A stretch of DNA of 64,000 bases from Pseudopedobacter sp044361595 (lineage in GTDB: Bacteria > Bacteroidota > Bacteroidia > Sphingobacteriales > Sphingobacteriaceae). A model generated the notes under the pieces. It had not been told where the DNA came from. It did no database searches and saw only the letters and a list, made by a program, of their open reading frames with translations. Shown here piece after piece: positions 43,705 through 53,057 of this stretch; positions within the stretch are counted from its first letter, which is position 1, and each line of letters starts with the position of its first letter. The DNA is taken from positions 1-64,000 of the forward strand of contig JBIKIN010000007.1 in assembly GCA_044361595.1 (NCBI GenBank), in the 5' to 3' direction. Position numbers and translations under genes: made by a program.

Positions 43705-46700
43705 TTAAAATGAGTAACGTCCTCCAATTTGGATTTGATAAGGTGTACCGTTTCTTTGTGTTACACCCACATTTTCATTTACTCTATAACTGTATTGGCG
43801 TGTGGTTTGATTAAAACCAGTAACAAATAGTAAGTTTTGACTACCTAAATTATAATTAACACCTTTGTTCTTGTCTAGTAAGTTTGCAAAGTTAAAAACA
43901 TCTACACTTAAGGTTAAAGCTTGCTTTTTGTAGGTTTTAAAAGTTTTTGCAAGTCTTAAATCAAAAGTCCCTGCAAAAGGATTTTCACCACCATTTCTAT
44001 CTGCAATTTTCCCTAAACTTTTCTGTATATATTCTTTAGCTCTATTATCGGGGTTGTTTAAAACACGCTCCATTGCAGCTTTAATTGTTGCCGGGGTATT
44101 TGGGTCGTTAGGGTCAAAAACAAAAGCTAAATCGTTATCATTACCTGGGCCACCCACAAAATCTCCATTAATATCTGCATCTATAGTTAGCGAGTATCTT
44201 GAACCACCCAAACCAGTAAATCTACCACTTAACATAAAGCCTTTATAGCTTGGAGCCGAACTAAAAAACACTAATTTTCTTCTAAATTGAGCATCAGAAT
44301 AATTAATTTCTGATAAATCTCTAGGGTCTGATTTAATGGGTCTAAACGTTGCGGTGTTAGCCACATTTCCATTGTACGATGTATTATCTCTCGCATCGTT
44401 TAAGGTATAACTTATATTTAAGTAGCCATCTTTATAATACCTTACATCTGCATCAACAATAGCTGTAAATGTTCTAAGTTTTGCACCGTTTGTAAATATT
44501 AATGCTCTTCCTACTTCTTGGGTTTTTCTTCCCAAAACGTTATTGGTAATACCCGCACTACTAATTGTATTTGCCGGTACATAAACAGCTCTGTAAGCTT
44601 CGTTAGATAATGTGAAAAATGGTTGGTCTACTAAGTTTCTGTCTAAATAAACATAATTATTTTGTGTATTTGAGTATAAAGCGTTTACACCTATCCTTAG
44701 CCAATTACTAAAAAGTTTATTGTAGCTAATATTTGCTTTATAAATGGATGGCACTTGTAAATTATCATCATTAAAATTAATGGTTGATACAGTAGGTACG
44801 CCAGCAATTAAACCAGGAGCTTTACTTGGATCTTGTCTGTAAGATGGGAAATTGGGTACTGGAACTAGATTTGGACTTCCATTTGTAGGTCTGGTAACAT
44901 CTATAGCGGCAACTTTAGTTCCTGTATTTTGAATGTTATTTACTTGAGCATAGGTAATTGGGTTTGCAGAGAATATACCTGCTCCAAATCTTATAATGTC
45001 TGTTTTTTTACCTTTAACATCCCAAGTTAATTGTAAACGAGGTTGAATGTTATTCCAATCTGTAGGATTATAATCCGTTCTAAAACCAAGTGTTCTTTCA
45101 ACCACAGGATTGTTTTCTGCTGCTGTTAAGTAACTTGTTATATCGTATCTTAATCCAAAAGTTGCATCAACATTTTTAAATGGTAAAAATTGAACTTGGC
45201 CAAAAAGCGAGGCGTTCAAAACATACTGCTGAACAGATGGTTTTCCTTTTAAAGGAACCTCTCTGGCGTATCTTACTGGATTTAAGTTGTTAAACTCGGC
45301 GAGGCTATTAAAAACAAACCTACCGTTTTGCTCATTAGAAATGTAGGTATCTAAATAAGTTAAGGTATTGTCGGTTCCAAAAGTAAAGTTGTATTTACCT
45401 TTAGTAAGGTAAGTAGTATTTACTAATTGAAGCTGGTTTTCCAAATTATCTTCGGGAGTAAACCTTTGACCACCTAATTGTACCTGAGTATTTCCTAAAG
45501 ACCCATTAGGTAAAGTTGAACGAACAGTAACAATTGCTCTTGGAATATTTGCAGCAGGCAATTGATTACTTGGCACAAAGTTTCTAGTTGCATGCTGGTA
45601 TTGCACCTTTAACTCATTTAGAAGATTAGGTTTTATTTGAGTTCTTAATGAAGCTAGAGTGCTGTTTTCGCTCGATTTAAAATCTCCATAAACCTCAAAT
45701 AAGTTAATTGGAGAATTGTCATTTGTACTGCTTGGGTTAATCCAATCAGTATAGTTGTTTCTTAGGGTTAATCTATTTTTTGGATTAATTTGCCAGTCTA
45801 AACGAACAAAAAATGTATTTGCTAATGTTTTTAAACCAAATTCTCCAACCTGTTGTCCGCTTCCTAAACCATATTTTGCTCTTCCAATGTTTATTAAACT
45901 ATCTAAGGCACCTTTACTAATTCTAAGTGCATTAGCATCGTCATTATTTTGTATATCAGCAATAAATAATGGTTGTGATTGGTCTTGCCTATCTAAAGCA
46001 GTAAAAAAGTGTAGTTTATCTTTTATAATTGCTCCACCTGCGCTAAAGCCATATTGGTTTGTAGTAAATTGTTGATTTCTTCTGTTACCTCTAATATCAA
46101 AAGGGCTTGCCAAAAAATCTGATCTAAAGTAATCAAACACAGTGGCGGTAAATTCGTTTGTACCTGATTTTGTAACCGCACTAATTGCTCCTCCTCCTTG
46201 TCGGCCTTGTGTTACATCATAAACATTGGTAATTACCTCAAACTCTCTAATGGCTTCAATAGATAAAGTAAATGGTCCTCTACCAATTTCTCCCGATGTT
46301 AAATTGTTTCTAGCACTCACTCCATCAATTAAATAGTTGGTTGATGAAAATAATTGGCCACCAATATTTCCACCATTGGTAGTTGGCGCTAAAGCAGATA
46401 GGTTTGTAAAGCTTCTATTTTGAGCAGGAATTTGTTGAATGTTTTCTGCTGTAATGGAAGTACTTCCCCCAAGTCTGTCTATTCTACTATTAATAGCTTT
46501 ATCTGTAATAACCACCTCTCTTAAATCTGTTGTAGCATCAGTTAATTTGAAATTGATAACTAATTGATCTCCTAAATTTAAAGCTAAATCATTTTTCACT
46601 TGTGTGGCAAAACCTATAAATGATGCTTTTACAGTATATGGTTTGCCAAGTGGTAACTGTCTAAAAAAATATTTTCCCTCAGCATTTGTCATAGAGGTTG

Positions 46701-46872
46701 ATTGAAAACCTGTCGACTCGTTTTTAATAGAAACAGATACACCTGGAATTGAAACTCCTTTGTTGTCTACTACAGAACCAGATATGGTAGCATCTGTTGA
46801 TTGAGAAAAACCTTTATTAATGCAAAAAACGCATATTAATAAGATAAATACTTTTAATAAAATTCTTTTCAT
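43705..46872 (-). CDS. TonB-dependent receptor with carboxypeptidase-regulatory-like domain
   Basis: 1055 residues. Signal peptide (residues 1-23, ending GFSQ). A beta-sandwich follows at about 28-115 (ATISGSVVDNKGVSIPGVSVSIKNESTGFQSTSMTNAEGKYFFRQL), then a plug domain to about 235 (VVITDKAINSRIDRLGGSTSITAENIQQIPAQNRSFTNLSALAPT, then NYLIDGVSARNNL). A large beta-barrel ends in the C-terminal aromatic IQIGGRYSF. No SusD partner gene is adjacent, so it is of the OmpA-related CarboxypepD_reg type rather than a SusC pair. It precedes the phosphodiesterase gene by 11 bp. Confidence 0.93.
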   Translation of the reverse strand: MKRILLKVFILLICVFCINKGFSQSTDATISGSVVDNKGVSIPGVSVSIKNESTGFQSTSMTNAEGKYFFRQLPLGKPYTVKASFIGFATQVKNDLALNLGDQLVINFKLTDATTDLREVVITDKAINSRIDRLGGSTSITAENIQQIPAQNRSFTNLSALAPTTNGGNIGGQLFSSTNYLIDGVSARNNLTSGEIGRGPFTLSIEAIREFEVITNVYDVTQGRQGGGAISAVTKSGTNEFTATVFDYFRSDFLASPFDIRGNRRNQQFTTNQYGFSAGGAIIKDKLHFFTALDRQDQSQPLFIADIQNNDDANALRISKGALDSLINIGRAKYGLGSGQQVGEFGLKTLANTFFVRLDWQINPKNRLTLRNNYTDWINPSSTNDNSPINLFEVYGDFKSSENSTLASLRTQIKPNLLNELKVQYQHATRNFVPSNQLPAANIPRAIVTVRSTLPNGSLGNTQVQLGGQRFTPEDNLENQLQLVNTTYLTKGKYNFTFGTDNTLTYLDTYISNEQNGRFVFNSLAEFNNLNPVRYAREVPLKGKPSVQQYVLNASLFGQVQFLPFKNVDATFGLRYDITSYLTAAENNPVVERTLGFRTDYNPTDWNNIQPRLQLTWDVKGKKTDIIRFGAGIFSANPITYAQVNNIQNTGTKVAAIDVTRPTNGSPNLVPVPNFPSYRQDPSKAPGLIAGVPTVSTINFNDDNLQVPSIYKANISYNKLFSNWLRIGVNALYSNTQNNYVYLDRNLVDQPFFTLSNEAYRAVYVPANTISSAGITNNVLGRKTQEVGRALIFTNGAKLRTFTAIVDADVRYYKDGYLNISYTLNDARDNTSYNGNVANTATFRPIKSDPRDLSEINYSDAQFRRKLVFFSSAPSYKGFMLSGRFTGLGGSRYSLTIDADINGDFVGGPGNDNDLAFVFDPNDPNTPATIKAAMERVLNNPDNRAKEYIQKSLGKIADRNGGENPFAGTFDLRLAKTFKTYKKQALTLSVDVFNFANLLDKNKGVNYNLGSQNLLFVTGFNQTTRQYSYRVNENVGVTQRNGTPYQIQIGGRYSF

Positions 46873-46873
46873 G

Positions 46874-46896
46874 TTTTGTGGATTTAAACCACAAAA
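46874..46896. promoter_or_regulatory. Inverted repeat directly upstream of the receptor start codon
   Basis: 8-bp perfect arms (ttttgtgg, 46874-46881, with ccacaaaa, 46889-46896), loop atttaaa, one base from the ATG of the receptor gene. It may form an mRNA hairpin that covers the start or act as an operator. Confidence 0.45.
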
Positions 46897-47278
46897 ATGA
46901 GCTTGACAAATAAACTAGGCTTTAATTAGGAGTGAAAATTTTGAAATTAAATTGTTGATTTAATATTAAGTAGGTGAAGTTTCATAGCGGAAATTTAATG
47001 TAAGGTAAATGAGCGGATAACATTAAGTTGTTAATGCGTAATTTTTATTATTAAGATAGATGTTTTAACTAACTTTCTATTTAAAATGATAATTTCACAT
47101 TATTTGCTACCATAACTTTTAAGTAGATGTTGGACATTGCCCGCTTAAAGGCGGGTCGCGTTGTCCGCTATACTCCTCGCTCAACTCCGCCAGCTGGCGG
47201 ATGTGTGGGTGTCGCTTCCACCACTAATGCTAAGAGATAGCATTAAAAAAACCATCAATATCTTTTTTAAAAATATTA
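46897..47278. other. Spacer upstream of the receptor with REP-like copy E
   Basis: About 380 bp of non-coding DNA. It carries copy E at 47130-47230 and A+T-rich sequence that should hold the receptor promoter, but no exact TAnnTTTG box was found. Confidence 0.5.
47130..47230 (+). repeat. REP-like element, copy E (forward)
   Basis: It starts ttggacattgcccgc, has a cccgc/gcggg hairpin and a second tccgccagctggcgga palindrome, shares the 26-bp core with copy D and ends cttccaccactaatgct. It lies 49 bp after the stop of the lipoprotein gene at 47279. Confidence 0.75.
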
Positions 47279-47806
47279 TTAAGGAGTTTGATTTATTTTA
47301 TTTGGATAAAAAGCTTGTTTGATACAAACCGTATCTCTAAATTTTGAATTATTAGGTTGAGATAAATCAGTAGTTAAAATAATTTTTGCTTCAACCATCC
47401 AGGTAGTTTCGTTAATAGGTTTTTCAGGAGTTATGTTTTCCCCTTTTACAAAACCATCAATTGGGTATTGATTAATAAAATTACAAACAGGGCAAATAAA
47501 TAAATATTTAACCAAACCATTTTTGATGTCATTACCATTCAATGTAAAAGATTTGCTATTATTTGGAGTAATAAAGTAGAATCTCTTTTCCCAGCTAGTT
47601 TCCGTCTTACTTGCTACAAATACTTTATCATTTCCCTCATTAATTTGATAGTTACTCTCTAAACTTGAAGAGTTAAAGTATTCACCTTTAAAACCATCTT
47701 CTAAAATACAAGTTATTACTTCAGGTTCTTCAACATCGGGTTTGTTACAAGCGTTAAAGCTTAAAATAGCTAGTAAAGATAAAATGCTGATGTAATTTGT
47801 TTTCAT
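47279..47806 (-). CDS. Small lipoprotein of unknown function
   Basis: 175 residues with a lipoprotein signal (MKTNYISILSLLAILSFNACNKPD; Cys20 is the lipidation site). The mature part has four further Cys, with CPVC in YLFICPVCNFINQYPI being the most conspicuous, and a Glu/Asn-rich character. No family recognised. It is downstream of the beta-helix lipoprotein, separated from it by a terminator, so it is probably a separate unit. Confidence 0.75.
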   Translation of the reverse strand: MKTNYISILSLLAILSFNACNKPDVEEPEVITCILEDGFKGEYFNSSSLESNYQINEGNDKVFVASKTETSWEKRFYFITPNNSKSFTLNGNDIKNGLVKYLFICPVCNFINQYPIDGFVKGENITPEKPINETTWMVEAKIILTTDLSQPNNSKFRDTVCIKQAFYPNKINQTP

Positions 47807-47885
47807 ATGATATAAATTAATTTATAACTAATACTCTTTTATAAAGAAAACTGATACAACTTCAATATGAAGTTTTTGTTAAATA

Positions 47886-47917
47886 AAAAAGGGTATCCCG
47901 AGAAGGATACCCTTTTT
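47886..47917 (-). terminator. Terminator of the beta-helix lipoprotein gene
   Basis: An 8-bp G+C-rich stem (47891-47898 with 47905-47912) extended by A-run and T-run flanks (47886-47917), 20 bp beyond the stop at 47937. Confidence 0.85.
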
Positions 47918-47936
47918 ATGATAAATTTAAAAGTTC

Positions 47937-49286
47937 TTAATAACCAGTAGTTGTTTTAGGAAAATTAAAATTAGTCCATCCTGCCATCCAGTTAGTTGTT
48001 CCGAAAGCTCCTCTATATGTAGTAGCTGTAAAGAAAGAACTTGGTAAACTTGCTCCAAAAGAAGCACCAGTTAAAGCTGGCGAACCAGTTTGAGGTATTA
48101 AATTAGGAGACGTTAATGTTAACGAAGTTAATCTCACATCAGCAGCAGTTGATGCAGTAGTTACGCCTTCTGATTCAGCTTTTGTTCTAACTTGAGCAGC
48201 AGTTAAAACTGTAGAACCTGAACGATATGGGTCAACTAAAGCGTGAACAATATTATTCTTAAATTCAGAAGTACCTGTATTGTAAGAAGTAACTGTAGCG
48301 TCAGATTCCATAGAAAAACCGCCTTTTGCCCAATTTAACATTACTGAATTGTTTAACACGAAATTTGTAGCTCTTCTCCATCTGTTACCAAAATTATGAA
48401 AACCCAAAGTTGTTACGCCTGACCCTACAAAAGTGAAGTTTGATAAAACTGGTTTTGTGGTAGGAGTAGCATTACTTCCTGAACCATCGTTATCACACTC
48501 TACACCATTTCCAGCGTCATTAGAGTCAACAAAATCCGGATCTCTTAAAGCAACTCCAAATTGTATTCTACCTGTATAACCAAAGTCAAAATCAAAATCA
48601 TCATCAGCATTTGAAAATGAAACTAAATTCTTTGCGTTAACGGTACCACCAAAAAATTCAAAAGCATCATCATTACCATAGGTAACTTGAATATTTTCTA
48701 AAACAGTACCTGAACCAACAGCTCCTAATGTTAAACCATTAATTTCTGAACCCGGTTGCGCAACAATTCCACCAAATTCTATACGTACAAACTTCATTAC
48801 ACCTGAATTGTCAGTGTCATCCGTACCTCCGTAAGGTCTACCAATACCACCCTCAATAGTAGGTTCTGTAGATCTATTGGTTCTAGCCTTTCCTAAAATT
48901 AAAATCCCACCCCAATCACCAGGATTTCTTTGACCAACTGCTTTACCAGATGTAAATACGATAGGCTGAGTTGCTGTACCCTCAGCAATAATTCTAGCAC
49001 CTCTTTCAATACAAAGAGCTCCTTTATCAGTAATATCAGATTTAATCGTAGTTCCTGCTGGAATTGTTAAAGTAGTACCACTAGTGAAATATGTATAACC
49101 TTTAAGCGTAATGGTAGGATTTGTACCTCTAACTATAACGTTTTGTGTGTACGAACCAGTTAAAGTTCCTCCGTTTTCTATAATTATGGTGTTTGCAGGT
49201 GTATCATCTATTGGATCATCCTTACCACAAGAACCTAATAAAATTGTTCCGGCTAATAAAAGCGTAAATAATTTGTTAATTTTCAT
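47937..49286 (-). CDS. Beta-helix-like outer lipoprotein linked to a TonB receptor
   Basis: 449 residues. Lipoprotein signal (LLLAGTILLGSCGKDD; Cys20). The mature protein is built of short repeating beta strands (NVIVRGTNPTITLKGYTYFTSGTTLTIPAGTTIKSD, then GDWGGILILGKAR, then VRIEFGG, then GLTLGAVGSGTVLENIQVTYGNDDAFEFFGG, then SNADDDFDFDFGYTG), as in right-handed parallel beta-helices; Asp-rich turns suggest metal binding. It lies 136 bp after the second TonB-dependent receptor in the same direction and very likely works with it at the cell surface. Substrate unknown. Confidence 0.8.
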   Translation of the reverse strand: MKINKLFTLLLAGTILLGSCGKDDPIDDTPANTIIIENGGTLTGSYTQNVIVRGTNPTITLKGYTYFTSGTTLTIPAGTTIKSDITDKGALCIERGARIIAEGTATQPIVFTSGKAVGQRNPGDWGGILILGKARTNRSTEPTIEGGIGRPYGGTDDTDNSGVMKFVRIEFGGIVAQPGSEINGLTLGAVGSGTVLENIQVTYGNDDAFEFFGGTVNAKNLVSFSNADDDFDFDFGYTGRIQFGVALRDPDFVDSNDAGNGVECDNDGSGSNATPTTKPVLSNFTFVGSGVTTLGFHNFGNRWRRATNFVLNNSVMLNWAKGGFSMESDATVTSYNTGTSEFKNNIVHALVDPYRSGSTVLTAAQVRTKAESEGVTTASTAADVRLTSLTLTSPNLIPQTGSPALTGASFGASLPSSFFTATTYRGAFGTTNWMAGWTNFNFPKTTTGY

Positions 49287-49422
49287 TTCTGTTAGTTTTA
49301 ATTATTAATTTTTACAAAAATAGCTTCAGTTCGTTAGGACAAAGTTTGTCTTATATTAAATTTATATTAAAAAATAAGGTGTTAAACTAAATTTTTATAC
49401 ATTAATTTAACATTAAGCTAAA

Positions 49423-52245
49423 TTATAAGCCTATGTTGTATGAAAAAGATAAACCTATATTACTGCCTTGATTAGATCTAAAAATACTTCTGCTATCTTT
49501 CTCATCAAATCTTAATTTATAGTCGGTAAAGTTTTGGTATATTAAGAAGTCTTGAGCTAGTAAATCAGAAAAATTTAACTTAATTTCTGCTTTATTTTTT
49601 AGTATTCTTTTTGAAACTTGGATGTCTAAGATATCTCTTCCTTTATCTATCCAAGCTGGATAGCCTTGGTCAATTCCTACCACATAAATTCTATCCCCAA
49701 TTCTGTTATATAATAGACTAGTTGAGAAACCTGATTTTGTACTATTGTACTGTAAACCTGCATTAACTAAAAAAGGCGATTGTCCTTGCAAAGGTCTCTT
49801 TTCTGTTCCGATCAATGTTACAACATTAACCTGCGACTTTATAAAAGAAACATTTGTGAAGGCTATAAAATTGTTTAACCATTCAGCACTACCTAAAAAA
49901 CTTAGTTTTTTACGAATATCTAACTCAAAGCCTAATGCATATGCTGATTCTGCATTTCGATAAGTAAATTTTCTTAAATCTTGGTTAGATTGTCCATCTG
50001 TGGAGAACTCTATTGGGTTTGAGAAATCTTTATAAAATAGAGTTGCAGTAACTGCTTCACCTTGCGAAGGATATAGTTCGTACCTTAAATCAACGTTATT
50101 AATCTGTCCTCTTTTTAAACCTGGATTACCAACAACCGAGTTGTTCTCGGTAAAGTTGAAAAAGTCAAAGGGTGCTAATTCTCTAAACTCTGGTCTATTT
50201 ACTGTTCTTGAAGCTGAAACTCTAAAATTAGCCTTATCAGATAAATTATATGTTAAGTTAGCTGATGGTAGAACATCCAAGAAATTTTGTTTACCATCTA
50301 CTTTTCTACCACTTTGGTCAGTAGCATCAATGTTTTGTTGATAATATTCTGTTCTAATTCCATAAACCAATCTTACTTTCTCTCCGAATTTATTATCCAT
50401 CATTGCGTAAGCTGCGCCTAATTCAGAGTTTGCTTTATATGAATCTACATTATTGGTGAAGTCGTCAAAAAACAATACATCTTCTTTAATATAAAGTGGG
50501 TTATAGATATCCCAAATAGGAAGTTTAGATATTTCTCTAGTAAATGCGTTGTTATTAGCTCTTAACTGAAAAAATCTACCATTAAAATCTCTACTTTTTA
50601 ATGCCGCTAAAGCGCCAACTTTAAATGTTTGTTTATTTGATTTCCAATCAAAAGGGATGGTTAAGTTCATCGAACCCCCGTAGTTATCTTCTTCTAAATC
50701 TGAATAAAATCTTCTAGTATTTCTATCAACTAATGAATAAGGTTCATTTGTATTTTGAGATCTAGTGTAGAATGCGGTTCTAAAATCAGGTTGCTCTCTA
50801 TCAATTCTTGAATAATTTAAATTCCAATTAAACTTATAACCTTTTTTACCAATTTGGTGATCGCCATCTAGTTGTGTACTAGATAAACTTCTTGTATTTA
50901 AGTCATTTGCAAATAATTGAACATCAATAATATTGTTCCCATCAAATCCCGTTCTTTGATAGTAAGTCTCATCATACCCTCTACTAAAAATGTTTTTCAA
51001 TGATATTTTAAACTTTTCTTTAGTTAATGCAAAATTTGCAAGTCCACCTAAAGTACTATTGAATCTGTTTTGAGGGTCATTGAAACTTTTTAGTGGATTT
51101 GTAAGAGTTGTAGGATCATCAAAGTCTGTTCTTGTAAAATCCACCAAGGTCATACTGTTTCTATAATTTAGTGAAACAATAGTTCCAAAATTCCCTCCTT
51201 CTTTTAAGTCTTTTCTTAAACCAAGTGTTAATTGATGATTTTGAGAAGGCAATGCCGTTGAAGTTTGCGGACGGTAAGGATTTCCCAAATCTAATGAATA
51301 TCCAACCTTTTGTGCATCTGTTGATTGACGAATACCTAATGGAGATGGAATACTATTCGGAAGTTTTCTGCTATTATCTGTAAATGAAAGCCAATTTGCA
51401 GTTGTTTGTCCGTTAGAAATAAAATCTTTTCCTGTTGAAACTGTATTAAAACCTGTACCAATAGAAAATTCTAAAAAATCAGCATCAGGAACATCTTTAG
51501 TGGCTATTTGCACAACACCACCAGCAAAATCGCCTGGTAGGTCTGCCGTTGCTGTTTTGGTAATAACAATTTTGTCAATCATATTTGATGGAAAAATATC
51601 AAACGAAAATGCTTTTCTGTCCGATTCTGAACTTGGTAGAACACTATTATTTAGCATGGTTAAATTATAACGCTCATTTAATCCTCTAACAACTATAAAC
51701 TTGTTGTCTTGTATTGATGCGCCAGAAACTCTTTTTACGATTTCTGAAGTGTTTCTATCTGGCGATTTTTTAATTTGATCTGATGAAATCCCACTTGAAA
51801 TACTTACTGCATTTTTTTGTTCTGCGTACAAAGCGCCTACTGTAGCTTGTCTGTAGGTTGCTGTAACAACAACTTCGCCTAAAGACTGGCTAGTTGTTTC
51901 TTCTAAAATTATATTTAAGGTAGTAACAGCACCATCTTTAACTTCAACACCAGTTACATTTTTAGTTTGATATCCTAAATATCTAAAGGTTACATTATAC
52001 TTACCTGGAGCTAGGTTTGCTATTACAAATCTACCCTCTACATCTGTTGCGGCTCCTTTTGTTGTACCATCTATACCTACAGTTAAGCCAATTAAAGTTT
52101 CTCCAGAAACTTTATCAGTCACTTTTCCTGCTATTTTTCCTGTTTGTGCAAATAAACTTGCCGAAATTAAAATTAGTAGAATACTAATTTTGAAAGATTT
52201 TGAAATGAATTGTTGTATCACTTTTGCAATTTTTAGTTGCTGCAA
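49423..52245 (-). CDS. TonB-dependent receptor (second)
   Basis: 940 residues. A leader (ISILLILISASLFAQ) is followed by a regulatory-like beta-sandwich (TGKIAGKVTDKVSGETLIGLTVGIDGTTKGAATDVEGRFVIANLAPGKYNVTFRYLGY), a plug (GEVVVTATYRQA, then SSDQIKKSPDRNTSEIVKRVSGASIQDNKFIVVRGLNERYNLTMLNNSVLPSSE) and a barrel ending LSFSYNIGL. The start is uncertain: TTG at 52245 gives the longest frame, but its bases are the last three of a -7 box, so the GTG at 52221 is more likely used. The neighbouring beta-helix lipoprotein is the probable partner. Confidence 0.9.
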   Translation of the reverse strand: MQQLKIAKVIQQFISKSFKISILLILISASLFAQTGKIAGKVTDKVSGETLIGLTVGIDGTTKGAATDVEGRFVIANLAPGKYNVTFRYLGYQTKNVTGVEVKDGAVTTLNIILEETTSQSLGEVVVTATYRQATVGALYAEQKNAVSISSGISSDQIKKSPDRNTSEIVKRVSGASIQDNKFIVVRGLNERYNLTMLNNSVLPSSESDRKAFSFDIFPSNMIDKIVITKTATADLPGDFAGGVVQIATKDVPDADFLEFSIGTGFNTVSTGKDFISNGQTTANWLSFTDNSRKLPNSIPSPLGIRQSTDAQKVGYSLDLGNPYRPQTSTALPSQNHQLTLGLRKDLKEGGNFGTIVSLNYRNSMTLVDFTRTDFDDPTTLTNPLKSFNDPQNRFNSTLGGLANFALTKEKFKISLKNIFSRGYDETYYQRTGFDGNNIIDVQLFANDLNTRSLSSTQLDGDHQIGKKGYKFNWNLNYSRIDREQPDFRTAFYTRSQNTNEPYSLVDRNTRRFYSDLEEDNYGGSMNLTIPFDWKSNKQTFKVGALAALKSRDFNGRFFQLRANNNAFTREISKLPIWDIYNPLYIKEDVLFFDDFTNNVDSYKANSELGAAYAMMDNKFGEKVRLVYGIRTEYYQQNIDATDQSGRKVDGKQNFLDVLPSANLTYNLSDKANFRVSASRTVNRPEFRELAPFDFFNFTENNSVVGNPGLKRGQINNVDLRYELYPSQGEAVTATLFYKDFSNPIEFSTDGQSNQDLRKFTYRNAESAYALGFELDIRKKLSFLGSAEWLNNFIAFTNVSFIKSQVNVVTLIGTEKRPLQGQSPFLVNAGLQYNSTKSGFSTSLLYNRIGDRIYVVGIDQGYPAWIDKGRDILDIQVSKRILKNKAEIKLNFSDLLAQDFLIYQNFTDYKLRFDEKDSRSIFRSNQGSNIGLSFSYNIGL

Positions 52246-52250
52246 AAGTA
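52243..52250 (-). promoter_or_regulatory. -7 box overlapping the annotated start of the second receptor
   Basis: TACTTTTG on the minus strand matches TAnnTTTG; the last three bases are the TTG that begins the longest frame. It argues for a downstream GTG start (52221). Confidence 0.5.
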
Positions 52251-52330
52251 TTAGCCTAATGTTATGCCTTTGTTATTTAAAAATTAAGTAAATCGATATT
52301 TAATGTTAACTAAACATTAACAAAACTGAT

Positions 52331-52831
52331 TTAATAATTGATTTTCAGTTTTTTAAGCAGTAGAATTAATAGCCAAAGCGGACCTATCAATAAAAACTTA
52401 AGATCATCTAGAAATAACGGCTTTTTACCTTCTATTTTATGTCCAATAAATTGTCCTATCCATGCTAAAACAAATATAAATAGGCTACTTTCCCATAATT
52501 TAAGTCCTCCAGCTTTTTCTACATATTCTAATTGAACCACAAAGAAATAGCAAATACCAAAGAAGAATAACATTAAATAGGATAGAATAGGGGAGAGTTT
52601 AAGGTAATAATATATACAAACAGCCATAACTATAGAGAACCAATTGATGTACATATTGTATTTCCCTAAGAACCCTAATTGCGGAAAAGGAATTGCAGAA
52701 ACCAAACCGATTATGCTAAAAACAATTAAAGGAACACAAACCCAATGGATTAGCTTATTCCTTGGGTTTTGGTGGCTTTCGGAGTATTTATCGAATAAAA
52801 TATCGATTTTCCTTTTTTCTACTTTCTTCAT
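52331..52831 (-). CDS. Mpo1/YGL010w-like (DUF962) membrane protein
   Basis: 166 residues with four hydrophobic helices (about 31-50, 57-77, 82-102, 145-160). Family landmarks are HQNPRNKLIHWVCVPLI near the N-terminus and WIGQFIGHKIEGKKPLFLDDLKFLLIGPLW near the C-terminus; the His residues in these two stretches match the iron ligands of yeast Mpo1, which alpha-oxidises 2-hydroxy fatty acids. A role in sphingolipid or hydroxy-fatty-acid metabolism is plausible since this lineage makes sphingolipids, but is inferred. Confidence 0.85.
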   Translation of the reverse strand: MKKVEKRKIDILFDKYSESHQNPRNKLIHWVCVPLIVFSIIGLVSAIPFPQLGFLGKYNMYINWFSIVMAVCIYYYLKLSPILSYLMLFFFGICYFFVVQLEYVEKAGGLKLWESSLFIFVLAWIGQFIGHKIEGKKPLFLDDLKFLLIGPLWLLILLLKKLKINY

Positions 52832-52874
52832 TTTTGTTTAAGCACAAATGTTATTTGAAATAGTAATTCATTTT

Positions 52875-52915
52875 AACCACAAAGTGAACAGTGTTTTTTA
52901 CAGAGTTCACAGAGC
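52875..52915. repeat. ccacaaag/cacagag-type intergenic word repeat
   Basis: The words aaccacaaagtgaacag and cagagttcacagag resemble a degenerate intergenic repeat I recall from many environmental bacteria. It lies between the terminator of rny and the Mpo1-like gene. Confidence 0.35.
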
Positions 52916-52938
52916 TGGATTTCTAATTTTAAAAGAAA

Positions 52939-52960
52939 AAGCGATGATTTCTCATCGCTT
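52939..52960 (-). terminator. Terminator of the rny transcript
   Basis: A 9-bp perfect stem (52939-52947 with 52952-52960), tttc loop and T-rich 3' flank on the minus strand, about 100 bp past the rny stop. Confidence 0.75.
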
Positions 52961-53057
52961 AAATTTTATTAAATACTTACGAATTGATTTGGTTAAAAAG
53001 TTAAAGACTATAGTTCAAACTTTTTTATCTCAAATCTATTATCTAAATTCTCAAATC

